The notes below the pieces were generated by a model, which saw nothing but the letters and a program-made list of their open reading frames with translations, had not been told where the DNA came from and ran no database searches. A stretch of DNA of 64,000 nucleotides, taken from Sandaracinaceae bacterium (GTDB lineage: Bacteria; Myxococcota_A; Polyangia; Polyangiales; Houyiibacteriaceae). The stretch lies in assembly GCA_020633055.1 (NCBI GenBank), contig JACKEJ010000005.1:186001-250000 (forward strand), given 5' to 3'. Of this stretch, positions 1 through 10,082 are shown in pieces. Position 1 is the first letter of the stretch. Every line of letters starts with the position of its first letter. Made by a program: the position numbers and the translations under genes.

Positions 1-33
1 GCCCCCGTGCGCGTCTGGACCGATCCGCTGTAG
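1..33 (+). CDS. 3' end of an unidentified gene (partial)
   Basis: The window opens in a readable frame of ten codons ending APVRVWTDPL followed by TAG. It is too short to identify. The third-position G+C pattern fits the local coding style, and the stop lies 26 bases before the end of the convergent gene at 60-581. This could be chance, because only ten codons are visible. Confidence 0.3.
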   Translation, partial: APVRVWTDPL

Positions 34-59
34 GGCCTCCCGAGACGTCGTCGCGGCGC

Positions 60-581
60 TCAGCGCGGCGCCATCGCGACCGTGGCCATGCGCAGCTGGG
101 CCTCGTAGGCGCGCGTGGTGCGCGGGTCGGACAGGGGGTCGCTCACGCCCCACGCCACCAGCGTCTGCAGCACACGCGTGTGCACGTCCAGCACCGCCAG
201 CTGGCTGGCCGTGCACGTGGGCTCGTTCGCGCAGCGGTCCTGGGCGTAGCGGGCGGTCGCAAAGGCGTCCAGCACGCGGCCGGTTGCCTCGTAGGCCTGG
301 GCCATGCGGTGGGCCACGATGGGGTCCCGCATGACCTCCGGGTCACCCGCGCGCAGGACCGCGACGGCGAGGCCGGGGCGCTCGAGGTCCAGATACGTCT
401 CGGCCAGCTGGCGGGCCAGGACGCGGTTCCCGGGGTCGAGGGCGAAGGCGTCCTCCAGGTCCGCAAGGGCGGTGGTGCCTGGGTTGCGGGGGTCGAGGTC
501 GGCGGCGGGCTCGGCGTTGTGGAGGGAGGCGATGGTGGCAAGAATTCCAACGAATATCAGGGCGTTACATCTTGCTTCCAC
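60..581 (-). CDS. Exported TPR-like protein, function unknown
   Basis: This 173-residue protein begins with a GTG codon preceded by AGGAG four bases upstream. Residues 8-24 are a hydrophobic signal-peptide-like stretch (LIFVGILATIASLHNA), so export to the periplasm is likely. Residues about 38-110 have the spacing of two to three tetratricopeptide-like helical pairs (ADLEDAFALDPGN, AETYLDLERPGLA, AHRMAQAYEATGR), which normally bind partner proteins. Two cysteines (CANEPTC) could form a disulfide. No enzymatic motif is visible. It is divergent from the membrane protein at 736. The reading frame is secure and the function unknown. Confidence 0.7.
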   Translation of the reverse strand: MEARCNALIFVGILATIASLHNAEPAADLDPRNPGTTALADLEDAFALDPGNRVLARQLAETYLDLERPGLAVAVLRAGDPEVMRDPIVAHRMAQAYEATGRVLDAFATARYAQDRCANEPTCTASQLAVLDVHTRVLQTLVAWGVSDPLSDPRTTRAYEAQLRMATVAMAPR

Positions 582-719
582 GTGACTCCTGCTCTCTTTC
601 GCGCCCGCGGCACGCGGACTTCACGCTCGTTCGACAGTGTTCCCGGCGAAAAGTTCCGTGTCCAACGCGAATTTGTTCGCCTTGGGTACGCGCGCTTCCG
701 CTCCCACCTTCCCTCGGGC

Positions 720-728
720 TGCTATACC
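720..728 (+). promoter_or_regulatory. Extended -10 (TGcTATACC) for a probable leaderless gene
   Basis: TATACC at 723-728 is preceded by TG with one base between, the classic extended -10 arrangement. It ends seven bases before the GTG start at 736, so transcription would begin at or next to the start codon. No Shine-Dalgarno sequence is present. Confidence 0.5.
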
Positions 729-735
729 CCACCCC

Positions 736-1320
736 GTGACCTCCTCCCCGCCCGACGCGAACCCCCGCGCGGCCCTCATGGCCGCCATCTTCCTGACCAT
801 GGCGGGCGTCTACGGCGTGGGCCAGGGCGTCGAGTCCATGGCCTCCCCGCGAGTCGTCAGCTCCGAGGGGGCCAACCCGGAGCTGCGCGAGGCCCTCTAC
901 CGTCTGCAGGCGAACCCCTCGGCGGCCGCGCTGGGCGCGAGCAACATCGTGGTGTCGGTCATGCTCATCGTGTCGAGCATGCTGATCACCACCCGCCGCG
1001 CGAGCGCCATGTGGTTCGTGCGGCAGGCCATCCTCGCCAACCTGCTGTTCATCGCTGCGCGCTTCGCGGTGGAGGTGAACTACCTGTGGTCTCTCGGCGC
1101 GGCGCTGGATCCCATCGGGCGTGACGCCTTCGAGCGCGCCAGCGGGTGGTTGGCGCCCGACCAGCCAGCGCCCAACTTCACATCCCTCACGCGCTCCAGC
1201 ATGCTGTTGGGCCAGCTGCTGGCGGCGGGCCTGAGCGGCTCCATCCACCTCTACCTGGGTTGGAAAGCCACCCGACCCGGCGTGCGCGAGTTCATCGAGG
1301 AGGGGCCGCGCCGCCGCTGA
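736..1320 (+). CDS. Four-helix membrane protein, unknown function
   Basis: The frame is open further upstream, but GTG at 736 is preferred because an extended -10 ends seven bases before it and upstream codons would add an implausible hydrophilic leader. The 194-residue product has four hydrophobic segments: near residues 10-29 (AAIFLTMAGVYGVG), 70-90 (NIVVSVMLIVSSML), 97-118 (AILANLLFIAARF) and 158-178 (LLGQLLAAGLSG). It ends in a basic tail. No family was recognised. Its last 29 bases overlap the convergent lipoprotein gene ending at 1292. Confidence 0.7.
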   Translation: MTSSPPDANPRAALMAAIFLTMAGVYGVGQGVESMASPRVVSSEGANPELREALYRLQANPSAAALGASNIVVSVMLIVSSMLITTRRASAMWFVRQAILANLLFIAARFAVEVNYLWSLGAALDPIGRDAFERASGWLAPDQPAPNFTSLTRSSMLLGQLLAAGLSGSIHLYLGWKATRPGVREFIEEGPRRR

Positions 1321-2077
1321 AGGGCACGGCCACACCCGGTAGACCGAAGAAGCGGCGGGCCTGCTCCTGGTGGCAGCTCATGCAGGGACCGACGCGCCCG
1401 GACGACGTGATGGACCCTTCCGGCGTGGCCGTCGCGTAGACCCAGCCCTCGTCGGTGCCGGGCGTGTCCGCCGGCAGCTGGATGAGCATGAAGTACCCCA
1501 GGCTGCGCCCAGCGTGGAGGGTCTCGCCGTCGTGGGTCACAGGCAAGAGGAGGCGTTCGCGGCCCCCCTGGGCGCCGGTCCCCGATGTGGGTGCCTCGCG
1601 CACGGCCTCGTAGGCGTCCTTGAACAGCACCTGCCGAACCCCGGCGGCAACCAGCGCGCGGTGGGCATCACACGCTTCACACGGCACGTCCGGAGGACCC
1701 ATGTCGGCCAGGAACACGGAGCGGGGGAAACCGTAGGTCTCGGGGTCCAACGCGAAGACGGTGAACAGCTTGCCGCCGCCGTGCGTCGCGACATCCGCGC
1801 TCTGGCTGCGGTGCGCGGGCGGTGGCGGCGGGAGGCGGCAGTCGAAGGGGGCCACCCGCAAGCGGTCGTCCACGCGTCCCCAGCGCTCGTGCGCGGTGAT
1901 GGCGGAGCGAACGAGCGGATGGAACGTCGGGTCGTTCTCCGCGGGCTCGGCGACCTCCGAGCTTTCCGCTGGGTGGGTGGGAGGCTGGTCGCCCTGGCGG
2001 GCCGTACACCCGACGCCAGCCACGCTCGCGATGAAGACAACGAGCACGTGTGAGGCCGCGGCGTGGGCCGTCGCCAC
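1292..2077 (-). CDS. Lipoprotein with a c-type haem motif (CXXCH)
   Basis: This 261-residue product has an N-terminal hydrophobic stretch ending VAGVGC, a lipobox that predicts a lipid-anchored periplasmic protein. Near the C terminus is CMSCHQ, the CXXCH motif that binds haem c covalently. An earlier CEACDAH resembles a haem motif but lacks the CXXCH spacing. The single haem motif and length recall cytochrome P460-like proteins, but the match is by eye only. Its GTG start shares a base with the TAG stop of the upstream carboxylesterase gene (TAGTG), so the two are probably co-translated. An internal GTG ten codons later would also give a good signal peptide. Confidence 0.7.
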   Translation of the reverse strand: MATAHAAASHVLVVFIASVAGVGCTARQGDQPPTHPAESSEVAEPAENDPTFHPLVRSAITAHERWGRVDDRLRVAPFDCRLPPPPPAHRSQSADVATHGGGKLFTVFALDPETYGFPRSVFLADMGPPDVPCEACDAHRALVAAGVRQVLFKDAYEAVREAPTSGTGAQGGRERLLLPVTHDGETLHAGRSLGYFMLIQLPADTPGTDEGWVYATATPEGSITSSGRVGPCMSCHQEQARRFFGLPGVAVPFSGGAAPPR

Positions 2078-3693
2078 TACAGCACGCCAGCCGAGAAGCC
2101 GAGATCACGCAGCGCGGCGCAGCGATCGTTTCGGAACGCGTCGTCGACCGAGGCGGGGTCGTCGATCACGAGGTACTCGTGCGCCTCGGTGGTGAAGCGT
2201 GGCCAACCGCCCTCGAACTCGGGCACGCCCGCGCGGGCGAACGAGCTCCACGCGGCCTGAACGCGCTCCGACGTACGCTCCTCGCGCTCGGTCAGCATGT
2301 CGCGAAACAGGGAGAAGCGATCGAGCGTGCCGAAGATGTACGGGATCTCGAAGCCATGACCCACGCCGAAGGTGTCGGCCTGCTCGCCGACGACGTGCTG
2401 GAACTCGTAGAGATACACGTCTCGCCCGGCGCCCGCCGCGGCGTTGGCGATGGACAGCGCGTTGCAGGAGAAGGAGCGGTCGGTGGCGAAGGCGATGAAC
2501 GCCCGCGGCGCGTCTTCGTCGGTGGTGACGTCGTACAGCGTCATCAGCGCATCGGCGGTATCGGCGTCGTCGCCGCTGGCCGCCAGGAACTCGGCCCGCA
2601 TCTCGTCGGGCGTCGACGGGCGCGTGGTGCCCAGCAGGAACACCGTCATCTCGTTGAGGTTGGAGCCCACGATGATCGGCACGTCGACCCCCTCTCCAGC
2701 GGCCAGCAGCGCGCCGGGCGAGTCGGTGAACGTCGCGCCATCCACGGTCGGCCCATAGGGCGCGAAGCCGAGCCCCGACGCGTCTTGCATGACCGCCTCC
2801 AGGATCTGCTGCGTGGTCAGTCCTCGCATGCAGCTCAGCTCGTCGGGACCCTCGCAACCGAGCCGGCTCACCAGCGTGTCGCCCACGTCGAACGTGCCTC
2901 GCGAACCGCCACGCAGCGGGCTGGCGTTGCAGCCGCCGCTCTCGATGATGCCACGATGGAACAAGCCCTCTGCGCCCGTCGCCGCCAGCAGCGAACAGAC
3001 CGCCGACCCACCAGCCGACTCGCCGAAGATCGTGACGTTGTCGGGGTCGCCCCCGAAGGCGGCGATGTTGTCCTGCACCCAGCGCAGCGCGGCGAGCATG
3101 TCGAGGATGCCCATGTTGCCTGCGCCGCCGTCCAGCGCTGCGCGCTCTGCCTGCAACGCCTCCGTCGACAGGAAGCCGAGCGCGGCGAGTCTGTAGTTGA
3201 TGCTGACGACGACGACGTCCCCATCGCGAGCGAGCGACTCCGCGTCATAGACCGAGATGTTCGACGCGCCGTTCACGTACCCACCTCCGTGGATCCAGAA
3301 CATGACGGGGCGGCGTCCGCGCGAAGCAGACGTCCAGATGTTGAGCGAGAGGCAGTCTTCTGCGGCTGGGCGGGGGCGCAGCACCAGGTCGAGGGGCGTG
3401 CGCGTCCCTGGGCAGCTCGGACCGAAGTCGTCGGCCACGAGCGTGTCTGGGTGGGCGGCGGGGGCGACGGGCGGCAGGAAGCGCCGCGCCCCCGACGGGG
3501 CGGCCGCGTACGGAATCCCGAGGAAGCGCCGCACGTCTCCGGTCTCGGTGAGCGTGCCTTGGACGGGCCCCTCGGAGGTCTCCACCAGCAGCGGGGCTGG
3601 ACCACCATCCCCGTCGCCACCGCACCCATGGGCGAGCAGCAGGCCGAGGCCAGCCAGGAGGACGACGGAGCGGGCACCACGGAGCGTTCGCAT
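2077..3693 (-). CDS. Type-B carboxylesterase lipoprotein
   Basis: This 538-residue member of the carboxylesterase/cholinesterase family is an alpha/beta hydrolase that cleaves ester bonds. The oxyanion-hole motif is HGGG (residues 135-138). The nucleophile is Ser226 in GESAGG, and the catalytic His lies in GHGFEIPYIFG near residue 420. The lipobox LLAHGC (Cys24) predicts membrane anchoring after export. The chosen start is ATG at 3693; upstream in-frame codons are Arg-rich and unlike a signal peptide. It is the first gene of a two-gene unit with the CXXCH lipoprotein. The substrate cannot be told from sequence. Confidence 0.9.
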   Translation of the reverse strand: MRTLRGARSVVLLAGLGLLLAHGCGGDGDGGPAPLLVETSEGPVQGTLTETGDVRRFLGIPYAAAPSGARRFLPPVAPAAHPDTLVADDFGPSCPGTRTPLDLVLRPRPAAEDCLSLNIWTSASRGRRPVMFWIHGGGYVNGASNISVYDAESLARDGDVVVVSINYRLAALGFLSTEALQAERAALDGGAGNMGILDMLAALRWVQDNIAAFGGDPDNVTIFGESAGGSAVCSLLAATGAEGLFHRGIIESGGCNASPLRGGSRGTFDVGDTLVSRLGCEGPDELSCMRGLTTQQILEAVMQDASGLGFAPYGPTVDGATFTDSPGALLAAGEGVDVPIIVGSNLNEMTVFLLGTTRPSTPDEMRAEFLAASGDDADTADALMTLYDVTTDEDAPRAFIAFATDRSFSCNALSIANAAAGAGRDVYLYEFQHVVGEQADTFGVGHGFEIPYIFGTLDRFSLFRDMLTEREERTSERVQAAWSSFARAGVPEFEGGWPRFTTEAHEYLVIDDPASVDDAFRNDRCAALRDLGFSAGVL

Positions 3694-4080
3694 GCGAGGA
3701 GGATGCGGACTGGGCGTGCGGTTGTCTAGCGCGCCCGTCGTTCGACGCGCCCCGCAACAGACCCTCGTTCGGGGCCGGCCTACGACGGGTTCGCCCGTCG
3801 CGTGCGGCCCTTCCACCCCGCCGGAACCTACGCGACCGAAGGTTGGCAGTCGCTGGAGCGCAGATCAGGACCGCCGCAAGATGCTGGCGCCGGACGAAGG
3901 TTCGCAGGCAAGGCGCGACGACGCGTCGATGCGTGCATCGGCGAGGAGGAGCACCGCCGCCTGCGGGCCTTCGGACGAGCCAGGGCTTGCGCCGAACCTG
4001 CATCGCGCTCTGGCGTCGCCCGGGACGAAACTGTTAGCGTGTCAGTCCCCCCTGACTATCGGAACCAGAATGGAGAGGCT
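3694..4080. promoter_or_regulatory. Divergent intergenic region with a candidate promoter and operator
   Basis: No credible gene was found in these 387 bases between two divergent lipoprotein genes. On the plus strand, TTAGCG (4034-4039) and TATCGG (4057-4062) are 17 bases apart and could be -35 and -10 elements. An inverted repeat, GTCAG (4041-4045) with CTGAC (4052-4056), lies exactly between them where a repressor would act. GAGAGG (4072-4077) precedes the ATG at 4081 as a ribosome site. Confidence 0.35.
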
Positions 4081-5844
4081 ATGAGGATCTGCGGTGCGCT
4101 CGCGACGCGGAGCGTGTTCCTGGCAGCGTTGCTGGCCGTGAGCGGCCCTCTCCCCGGCTGCCGAGACGCACATGTTGGTGTCGACCTCGGGATCGCCGAC
4201 GCCAACACGGAGCCGCCGCTAGACTGCGCCGACCTGCCTTGCGGCCGTTTCGGCGAGTGCACCACCGACCCCGTGCTGGGCGGCGTGTGCGAGTGCCTCC
4301 CGTGGCGCGCGGGGCGCACGTGCGAGGTCTTCGACTTCTGCTTCGCGGCGCCCTGCACGCACGGCGAGTGCGTGAACGGCGAGGACAGCCGGAGCTGCGT
4401 ATGCGCGGCCGGCTACACGGGCACGGACTGCGAGGAAGACGTGGACGAGTGCGCGAGCGCGAACGCGTGCAGCGGCCACGGCACGTGCACGAACAGCGTG
4501 GGGAGCTTCTCCTGTGCGTGCGACCCCGGGTTTGCCGGAGACCGATGCGAGGTGAACACCGACGACTGCGCCGCGCTGAACTGCAACACCGGCACGTGCG
4601 TGGACGAGGTCCAGCGCGCCTACTGCAGCTGCCCCACTGGCTTCGGGGGCGCGAGCTGCGACGTGCCGAGCGAGACCTGCGCCGCGGGCCTGTGCGTGAG
4701 CGGCGCGTGCGTGGACGCAGCGGGCGTGTTCGACCACTGCGACTGCCCCGCGGGCCGCACGGGCACCTACTGCGAGCGCAGCGTGGACGACTGCGCGGGC
4801 GCGCCGTGTCAGAACGGTAGCCGCTGCGTCGACGGCGACGATGCGCATAGCTGCGTGGGCTGCGTGGGCTTCACCGGAGCGAACTGCGACACGCCCGTCA
4901 CGTGCGTGGGTAGCCCGCCAGCGGCGCCCACCAACGGCAGCGCGGGCACACCCACCGGCAACACCTTCGGAGCCACCGTGACCTACACGTGCGATGGCGA
5001 CTTCCGCCTCACGGGCTCCGCCACGAGCACCTGCGGCGCGAACGGGCAGTGGTCTGCGGCGCCGACCTGCGAGTGCGACAGCCACGTGCTCACGTACGAC
5101 CTCACGGGTGACTACTACATCTTCGCGCCCGTCGTGGCTCCGTTCCGCGCCGCCGCGGGGGAGAACATCGCGGGCATCAACACGCTGCCGTTCGGGCCCG
5201 GCTCGATCACGTTGCGTGTCAGCGCGTCCGGCGACGGTCCTTCGGACGGCCCGGTGAGCATCCTCGACATGTTCCTGCCTCTCGAGTTCGACCAGCACAT
5301 CTCGCTGACACCGGACACGTTCATCGACATCGCGACCGACATCGATGTGCTCGTCCCGCGCCAGGCCTGCGGCCACGCCAGCGGCACCCTGACGGGGGAC
5401 ACCGTCGTGTGGGGGGCGTGCGATGTCACCGTGCCGGGGACCATCACGAACTTCACGCCGGAAGACAGCTTCGACCCCGACGGCGTCGGTTGCTTCCGCG
5501 GCTACAACAGCGCCGGCGCCATCACTTGTCAGAACGGTACCAACCGCCTGCTGCAGTGCGTCTCGAGCGGCGCGCTCCAGCCGCTGCCCGCAGTGAACAT
5601 CCAGAACGGGGAGTGGGACCAGGCGCTCGTCCCCTTCGTGTTCGACTCCACCGATCTGCGGACGGCGAGCTTCCGCGTTGGTGTGCCCGGGCAGGACATC
5701 TCCGAGATCACCGCCACATCGCTGCTGGGGACGCACCTCCTCATCCCGAACCAGAACCCGGGGACCGCTACGTTCATCGCGCTGCGCGGGACCCTGCGCG
5801 ACGCGGAGCTGTGCGCGCCAGCGCCGACGGGCTGCGCTCCATGA
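4081..5844 (+). CDS. EGF-like and sushi-domain lipoprotein
   Basis: This 587-residue protein has a signal peptide ending in a lipobox-like LPGC (Cys27). Six EGF-like modules follow at about residues 49-81, 87-117, 123-156, 163-193, 200-232 and 238-269, each with six cysteines. The third begins DVDECASANACSGHGTC, the calcium-binding EGF type. Residues about 275-331 form a sushi (CCP) module with four cysteines. The remaining 250 residues are a Gly/Thr-rich beta-type domain of no recognised family. Such modules usually mediate extracellular adhesion or binding. Its TGA overlaps the next gene's ATG (ATGA), an odd coupling for an envelope protein and a cytosolic hydrolase. Confidence 0.85.
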   Translation: MRICGALATRSVFLAALLAVSGPLPGCRDAHVGVDLGIADANTEPPLDCADLPCGRFGECTTDPVLGGVCECLPWRAGRTCEVFDFCFAAPCTHGECVNGEDSRSCVCAAGYTGTDCEEDVDECASANACSGHGTCTNSVGSFSCACDPGFAGDRCEVNTDDCAALNCNTGTCVDEVQRAYCSCPTGFGGASCDVPSETCAAGLCVSGACVDAAGVFDHCDCPAGRTGTYCERSVDDCAGAPCQNGSRCVDGDDAHSCVGCVGFTGANCDTPVTCVGSPPAAPTNGSAGTPTGNTFGATVTYTCDGDFRLTGSATSTCGANGQWSAAPTCECDSHVLTYDLTGDYYIFAPVVAPFRAAAGENIAGINTLPFGPGSITLRVSASGDGPSDGPVSILDMFLPLEFDQHISLTPDTFIDIATDIDVLVPRQACGHASGTLTGDTVVWGACDVTVPGTITNFTPEDSFDPDGVGCFRGYNSAGAITCQNGTNRLLQCVSSGALQPLPAVNIQNGEWDQALVPFVFDSTDLRTASFRVGVPGQDISEITATSLLGTHLLIPNQNPGTATFIALRGTLRDAELCAPAPTGCAP

Positions 5845-6734
5845 CCCGACCGCTGCACATCGTCACGCACTCCGGCTCGTTCCATGCGGACGACGTGCTG
5901 GCCGTGGGGCTCGTGCGCGCGTTCGTCGACCCCGCCGCGACCGTCGAGCGCACACGCGACCCCGCTCGCATCGCCGCTGCGGACGTCGTGGTGGACGTCG
6001 GCGGCGAGTTCGATCCGAGCACGCGCCGCTTCGACCATCACCAACGCACGTACGAGGGCTCGTACTCCTCGGCCGGGATGGTGCTCGCGTGGCTCGCGGA
6101 AGAGGGCCACGTGGAGCCCGAGCTGGCGGAGCGCCTGCGCGCCGAGCTGGTGGACTACGTGGACGCCGTGGACAACGGGCGGCGCACCCCCGAGTTCGGC
6201 GTGCCCTGCTTCCCCAGCATCGTCGGCGCGCTGGGCGAGGCGAACGAGACGCGCGGCGGCTACGACGCCTTGTTCGAAGAGGCGGCCCAGCTCGCGCGCG
6301 GGCTGGTGCTGGGCATCCAGGCCGGCTACCGCGCGGCACGAGACGCTCACGCGGAGGTCGAGGCGGCCATGAACGCCGCGATCGCCAGCGGGGGATGCGT
6401 GGTCGAGCTGTCCCGCTACGTGAAGTGGAAGCCCGCGTACTACGCGCTGGGTGGCGAGACGCACCCGACCGACTACGTGGCGTTTCCTGGCGAGCGCGAC
6501 TACCGCGTGATCGCCGTCGCGCCGACGCTGGGCAGCTTCGAGGAGAAGCGGCCGTTCCCCGAGTCCTGGGCCGGGCTGGAGGGCGAGGCCCTCTCGGCGG
6601 TCACGGGCGTCCCTGGGGCAATCTTCTGCCACAAGAACCGCTTCATCGCGGTCTTCGCGTCGCGCGAGGTGGCGTTCGCCACCCTGTCCCGCTGGGGGCT
6701 CACCCACCGTGAGCGGGGCTGCGGCGGGGGCTGA
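5841..6734 (+). CDS. MYG1 / UPF0160 family DHH-type metal-dependent hydrolase
   Basis: This 297-residue protein begins THSGSFHADDVLAVGLVR, the hallmark N terminus of the MYG1 family. It also carries FDHHQ (the DHH metal-ligand motif) and conserved DYVDAVDNG and CHKNRFIAV segments. Eukaryotic MYG1 is a 3'-5' RNA exonuclease. Bacterial members are presumed manganese-dependent phosphoesterases acting on RNA or small nucleotides, but the substrate here is an inference. The length is normal for bacterial members. The start ATG overlaps the stop of the upstream EGF gene by four bases. Confidence 0.9.
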   Translation: MTRPLHIVTHSGSFHADDVLAVGLVRAFVDPAATVERTRDPARIAAADVVVDVGGEFDPSTRRFDHHQRTYEGSYSSAGMVLAWLAEEGHVEPELAERLRAELVDYVDAVDNGRRTPEFGVPCFPSIVGALGEANETRGGYDALFEEAAQLARGLVLGIQAGYRAARDAHAEVEAAMNAAIASGGCVVELSRYVKWKPAYYALGGETHPTDYVAFPGERDYRVIAVAPTLGSFEEKRPFPESWAGLEGEALSAVTGVPGAIFCHKNRFIAVFASREVAFATLSRWGLTHRERGCGGG

Positions 6735-6753
6735 GCGCGGGCGCCTCGGGCGG

Positions 6754-6819
6754 CAACTGGCAACTCCGACACGCGAAACGTATCTTTGTTTCGACTTGGA
6801 GCTGCCAATTCGCCAGTTG
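6754..6819. promoter_or_regulatory. Nested inverted repeats upstream of the acyl-CoA dehydrogenase pair
   Basis: Outer arms CAACTGGC (6754-6761) and GCCAGTTG (6812-6819) enclose inner arms CGAAAC (6774-6779) and GTTTCG (6788-6793). The block is unusually A+T-rich for this genome. It ends 17 bases before the ATG at 6837, so a regulator-binding site is more likely than a terminator, although it could also serve the upstream gene. No T-run follows. Confidence 0.45.
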
Positions 6820-6836
6820 GTGATAAGCTGAGGCCC

Positions 6837-8075
<1,239 letters not shown>

Positions 8076-8080
8076 CCACC

Positions 8081-9223
8081 ATGAGCCAAGCGACCTACGG
8101 TTTCGACGACGACTGCGCCCTCTTCCGCGAGAGCGCACGCAAGTTCCTCGGCGCGAACGCCGACCTCGCCGCGCTGCGGCAGGCGACCGCGCTGGACCCC
8201 GAGCCCATGCGCATGCCCACGGCCTGGCCCAGCGACGACGCGTTCCGGGCGGGGGCCGAGCTGGGCTTCGTGGCCGCGGCCGTGCCCGAGGCGCAAGGGG
8301 GCCTGCAGCTCCCACGCGCCGCGCTCGCCGCATTGGCGGAGGAGCTGGGCCGCCACGCGTTCCCGAGCGCCATCGAGAGCACGCTGATGGTGGCGTTCTT
8401 GGCGCGACGTGTGGCGGACTCCGAGGCGGGCGGCGCGCTGCTCGGGCACCTCGCGGAGGGGGCGCGCGCCACGCTCGCCGTGTGCGATGCCTACGGCGAG
8501 TGGGAGCACACCGCGAGCGTGACGCACACGGTGTCGGGCTCCGGCGCGCTCACCCTGACCGGCAGCACGCACTTCGTGCAGGACGCCGGCAAGGCGGAGT
8601 GGCTCGTCGTGCGCTCGACGGGGCCCGACGGCGCTGCGCTGGTGGTGCTACCTCGCGACGCCGCGGGCGTGACGCACCGGCGCGACGGCATCGTCGACCT
8701 GACGCGCGAGCAGGGCACGGTACAGCTCGAGGGCGTCGTGGCGGAGGCCAGCGCGGTGCTGCCGGGCGGTGACGCGCTGCTCGCGAGCGCCATGCCGGAC
8801 GCGTGGCTCCTGCTCGCGGCCGACATGGTGGGCACGAGCGAGTGGCTGCTGCAGACCACGGTGGAGTACGCCAAGGTGCGCACCCAGTTCGATCGCGCCA
8901 TCGGCAGCTACCAGGGGGTCAAGCACCCGCTCGTGAACGCCATGATGAGCGTCGACCGGGCCAAGTCGCTGGTGTACGCGGCGGCCGAGGCGCTCGACGA
9001 GGGTCGCGACGACGCGCGCCTCTTGGCGCACATGGCGAAGGCGGCGGCCACGGAGGCGGCCGACTTCACCAGCAGCCGCGCCGTGCAGCTGCATGGTGGC
9101 ATCGGCTTCACGTGGGAGTCGGACGTGCACTTCTTCTTCAAGCGCAACAAGCACAGCGAGCTGCTGTTCGGCGACGCCGCCTACCACAAGGCGCGCGTGG
9201 CGGACCTGCTCATCGACGGCTGA
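8081..9223 (+). CDS. Acyl-CoA dehydrogenase (partner subunit)
   Basis: This 380-residue second acyl-CoA dehydrogenase of the pair starts six bases after the first. The C-terminal QLHGGIGFTWESDVHFFFKR is the typical conserved flavin-site segment, and YAKVRTQFDRAIGSYQGVKH is the usual quinone/FAD-contact region. The central sheet is less conserved than in the first protein, with a degenerate substrate loop, as expected for the non-catalytic or half-site partner of a heterotetramer. Whether this subunit is independently active cannot be judged. It is convergent with the zinc transporter operon. Confidence 0.9.
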   Translation: MSQATYGFDDDCALFRESARKFLGANADLAALRQATALDPEPMRMPTAWPSDDAFRAGAELGFVAAAVPEAQGGLQLPRAALAALAEELGRHAFPSAIESTLMVAFLARRVADSEAGGALLGHLAEGARATLAVCDAYGEWEHTASVTHTVSGSGALTLTGSTHFVQDAGKAEWLVVRSTGPDGAALVVLPRDAAGVTHRRDGIVDLTREQGTVQLEGVVAEASAVLPGGDALLASAMPDAWLLLAADMVGTSEWLLQTTVEYAKVRTQFDRAIGSYQGVKHPLVNAMMSVDRAKSLVYAAAEALDEGRDDARLLAHMAKAAATEAADFTSSRAVQLHGGIGFTWESDVHFFFKRNKHSELLFGDAAYHKARVADLLIDG

Positions 9224-9234
9224 GCCTGACGACT

Positions 9235-9248
9235 CGACGCCTGCGTCG
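9235..9248. terminator. Small hairpin between convergent genes
   Basis: CGACG (9235-9239) and CGTCG (9244-9248) flank a CCTG loop in the 28-base gap between the acyl-CoA dehydrogenase and znuB ends. It is short and has no T-run, so its role as a terminator is weakly supported. Confidence 0.25.
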
Positions 9249-9251
9249 CGC

Positions 9252-10082
9252 TCACCCGCGGCGCAGCGCGCTCAGGCCCATGGCCAGCGCGAAGAACGTG
9301 CCCAGCAGCAGGATGATGGTGGCGCCGCTCGCGACGTCGAGGTGGTAGCTGGCGATCAGCCCGCTGCCGGCCCCGACCACGCCGAGCGTCACGGCCAAGA
9401 GGGACATGCGCCCGATGCTGCGCGCGACGAGCCCCGCCGTGGCGGCCGGGATGACGATGAACGAGCTCACCAGCACGATGCCGACCGTCTTCACCGAGAC
9501 GACGATCACGACCGCAGTGAGCGCGAGCAGCATGTAGTCGAGCGCGGACACGGGCACGCCCGAGAGGCGCGCGAGGGCCGGGTCGAACGTGGCGTACGCC
9601 AAGCGGCTCCACGTGGCGGACAGCACCAGGGCGGCCACCACCGTGACGCCCGCGACGGTGTACAGGTCGACCTGCCCGATGGCGAGGATGCTCCCGAACA
9701 ACACGCTCTCGACGTCCACCATGGGCGCGTCCGGGGGGCGTAGGCCGAGGAAGAGCACGCCCAGCGCGAACGAGACGGCGAAGAACACGCCGGTGGCCAC
9801 GTCCCCACCCAGCTTCCCGCTGCGGAGGACGTAGGCGATGCCGAGCGCGACGACCACCGTGAAGGGCAGCGCGACCCACACGGCCTGCTGCACGTTCAGC
9901 TCGAGCCACAGGCCGAGGGCGATGCCTCCGAACGTGGCGTGCGCCAGCCCATCGCCGATGAACGACAGGCCGCGCTTCACGACGAACACGCCGATGCAGG
10001 CGCAGAGCCCGCCCACGAGCATGCCCGCGATGAACGCGCGCTGCATGAAGCCCTGCGCGAGGGGGTCGAGGAGCCAGCTCAC
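9252..10082 (-). CDS. znuB: Zinc/manganese-type ABC transporter permease
   Basis: This 276-residue integral membrane protein of the ABC-3 (ZnuB/MntB) family has about eight hydrophobic helices. It carries the conserved GDGLAHATFGGIALG and VKTVGIVLVSSFIVIPAATA segments, with the A..G coupling loop for the ATPase. GTG at 10082 is the start, overlapping the ATPase stop (GTGA). It forms the inner-membrane channel of the importer and is third in a znuA-znuC-znuB operon. Metal choice rests on the binding protein's histidine-rich loop. Confidence 0.93.
   Translation of the reverse strand: MSWLLDPLAQGFMQRAFIAGMLVGGLCACIGVFVVKRGLSFIGDGLAHATFGGIALGLWLELNVQQAVWVALPFTVVVALGIAYVLRSGKLGGDVATGVFFAVSFALGVLFLGLRPPDAPMVDVESVLFGSILAIGQVDLYTVAGVTVVAALVLSATWSRLAYATFDPALARLSGVPVSALDYMLLALTAVVIVVSVKTVGIVLVSSFIVIPAATAGLVARSIGRMSLLAVTLGVVGAGSGLIASYHLDVASGATIILLLGTFFALAMGLSALRRG

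Noticed and set aside
8081..9223. Frameshift or pseudogene in the second acyl-CoA dehydrogenase
   Set aside because: The frame is complete with conserved C-terminal flavin motifs; weak substrate-loop conservation fits a partner subunit.
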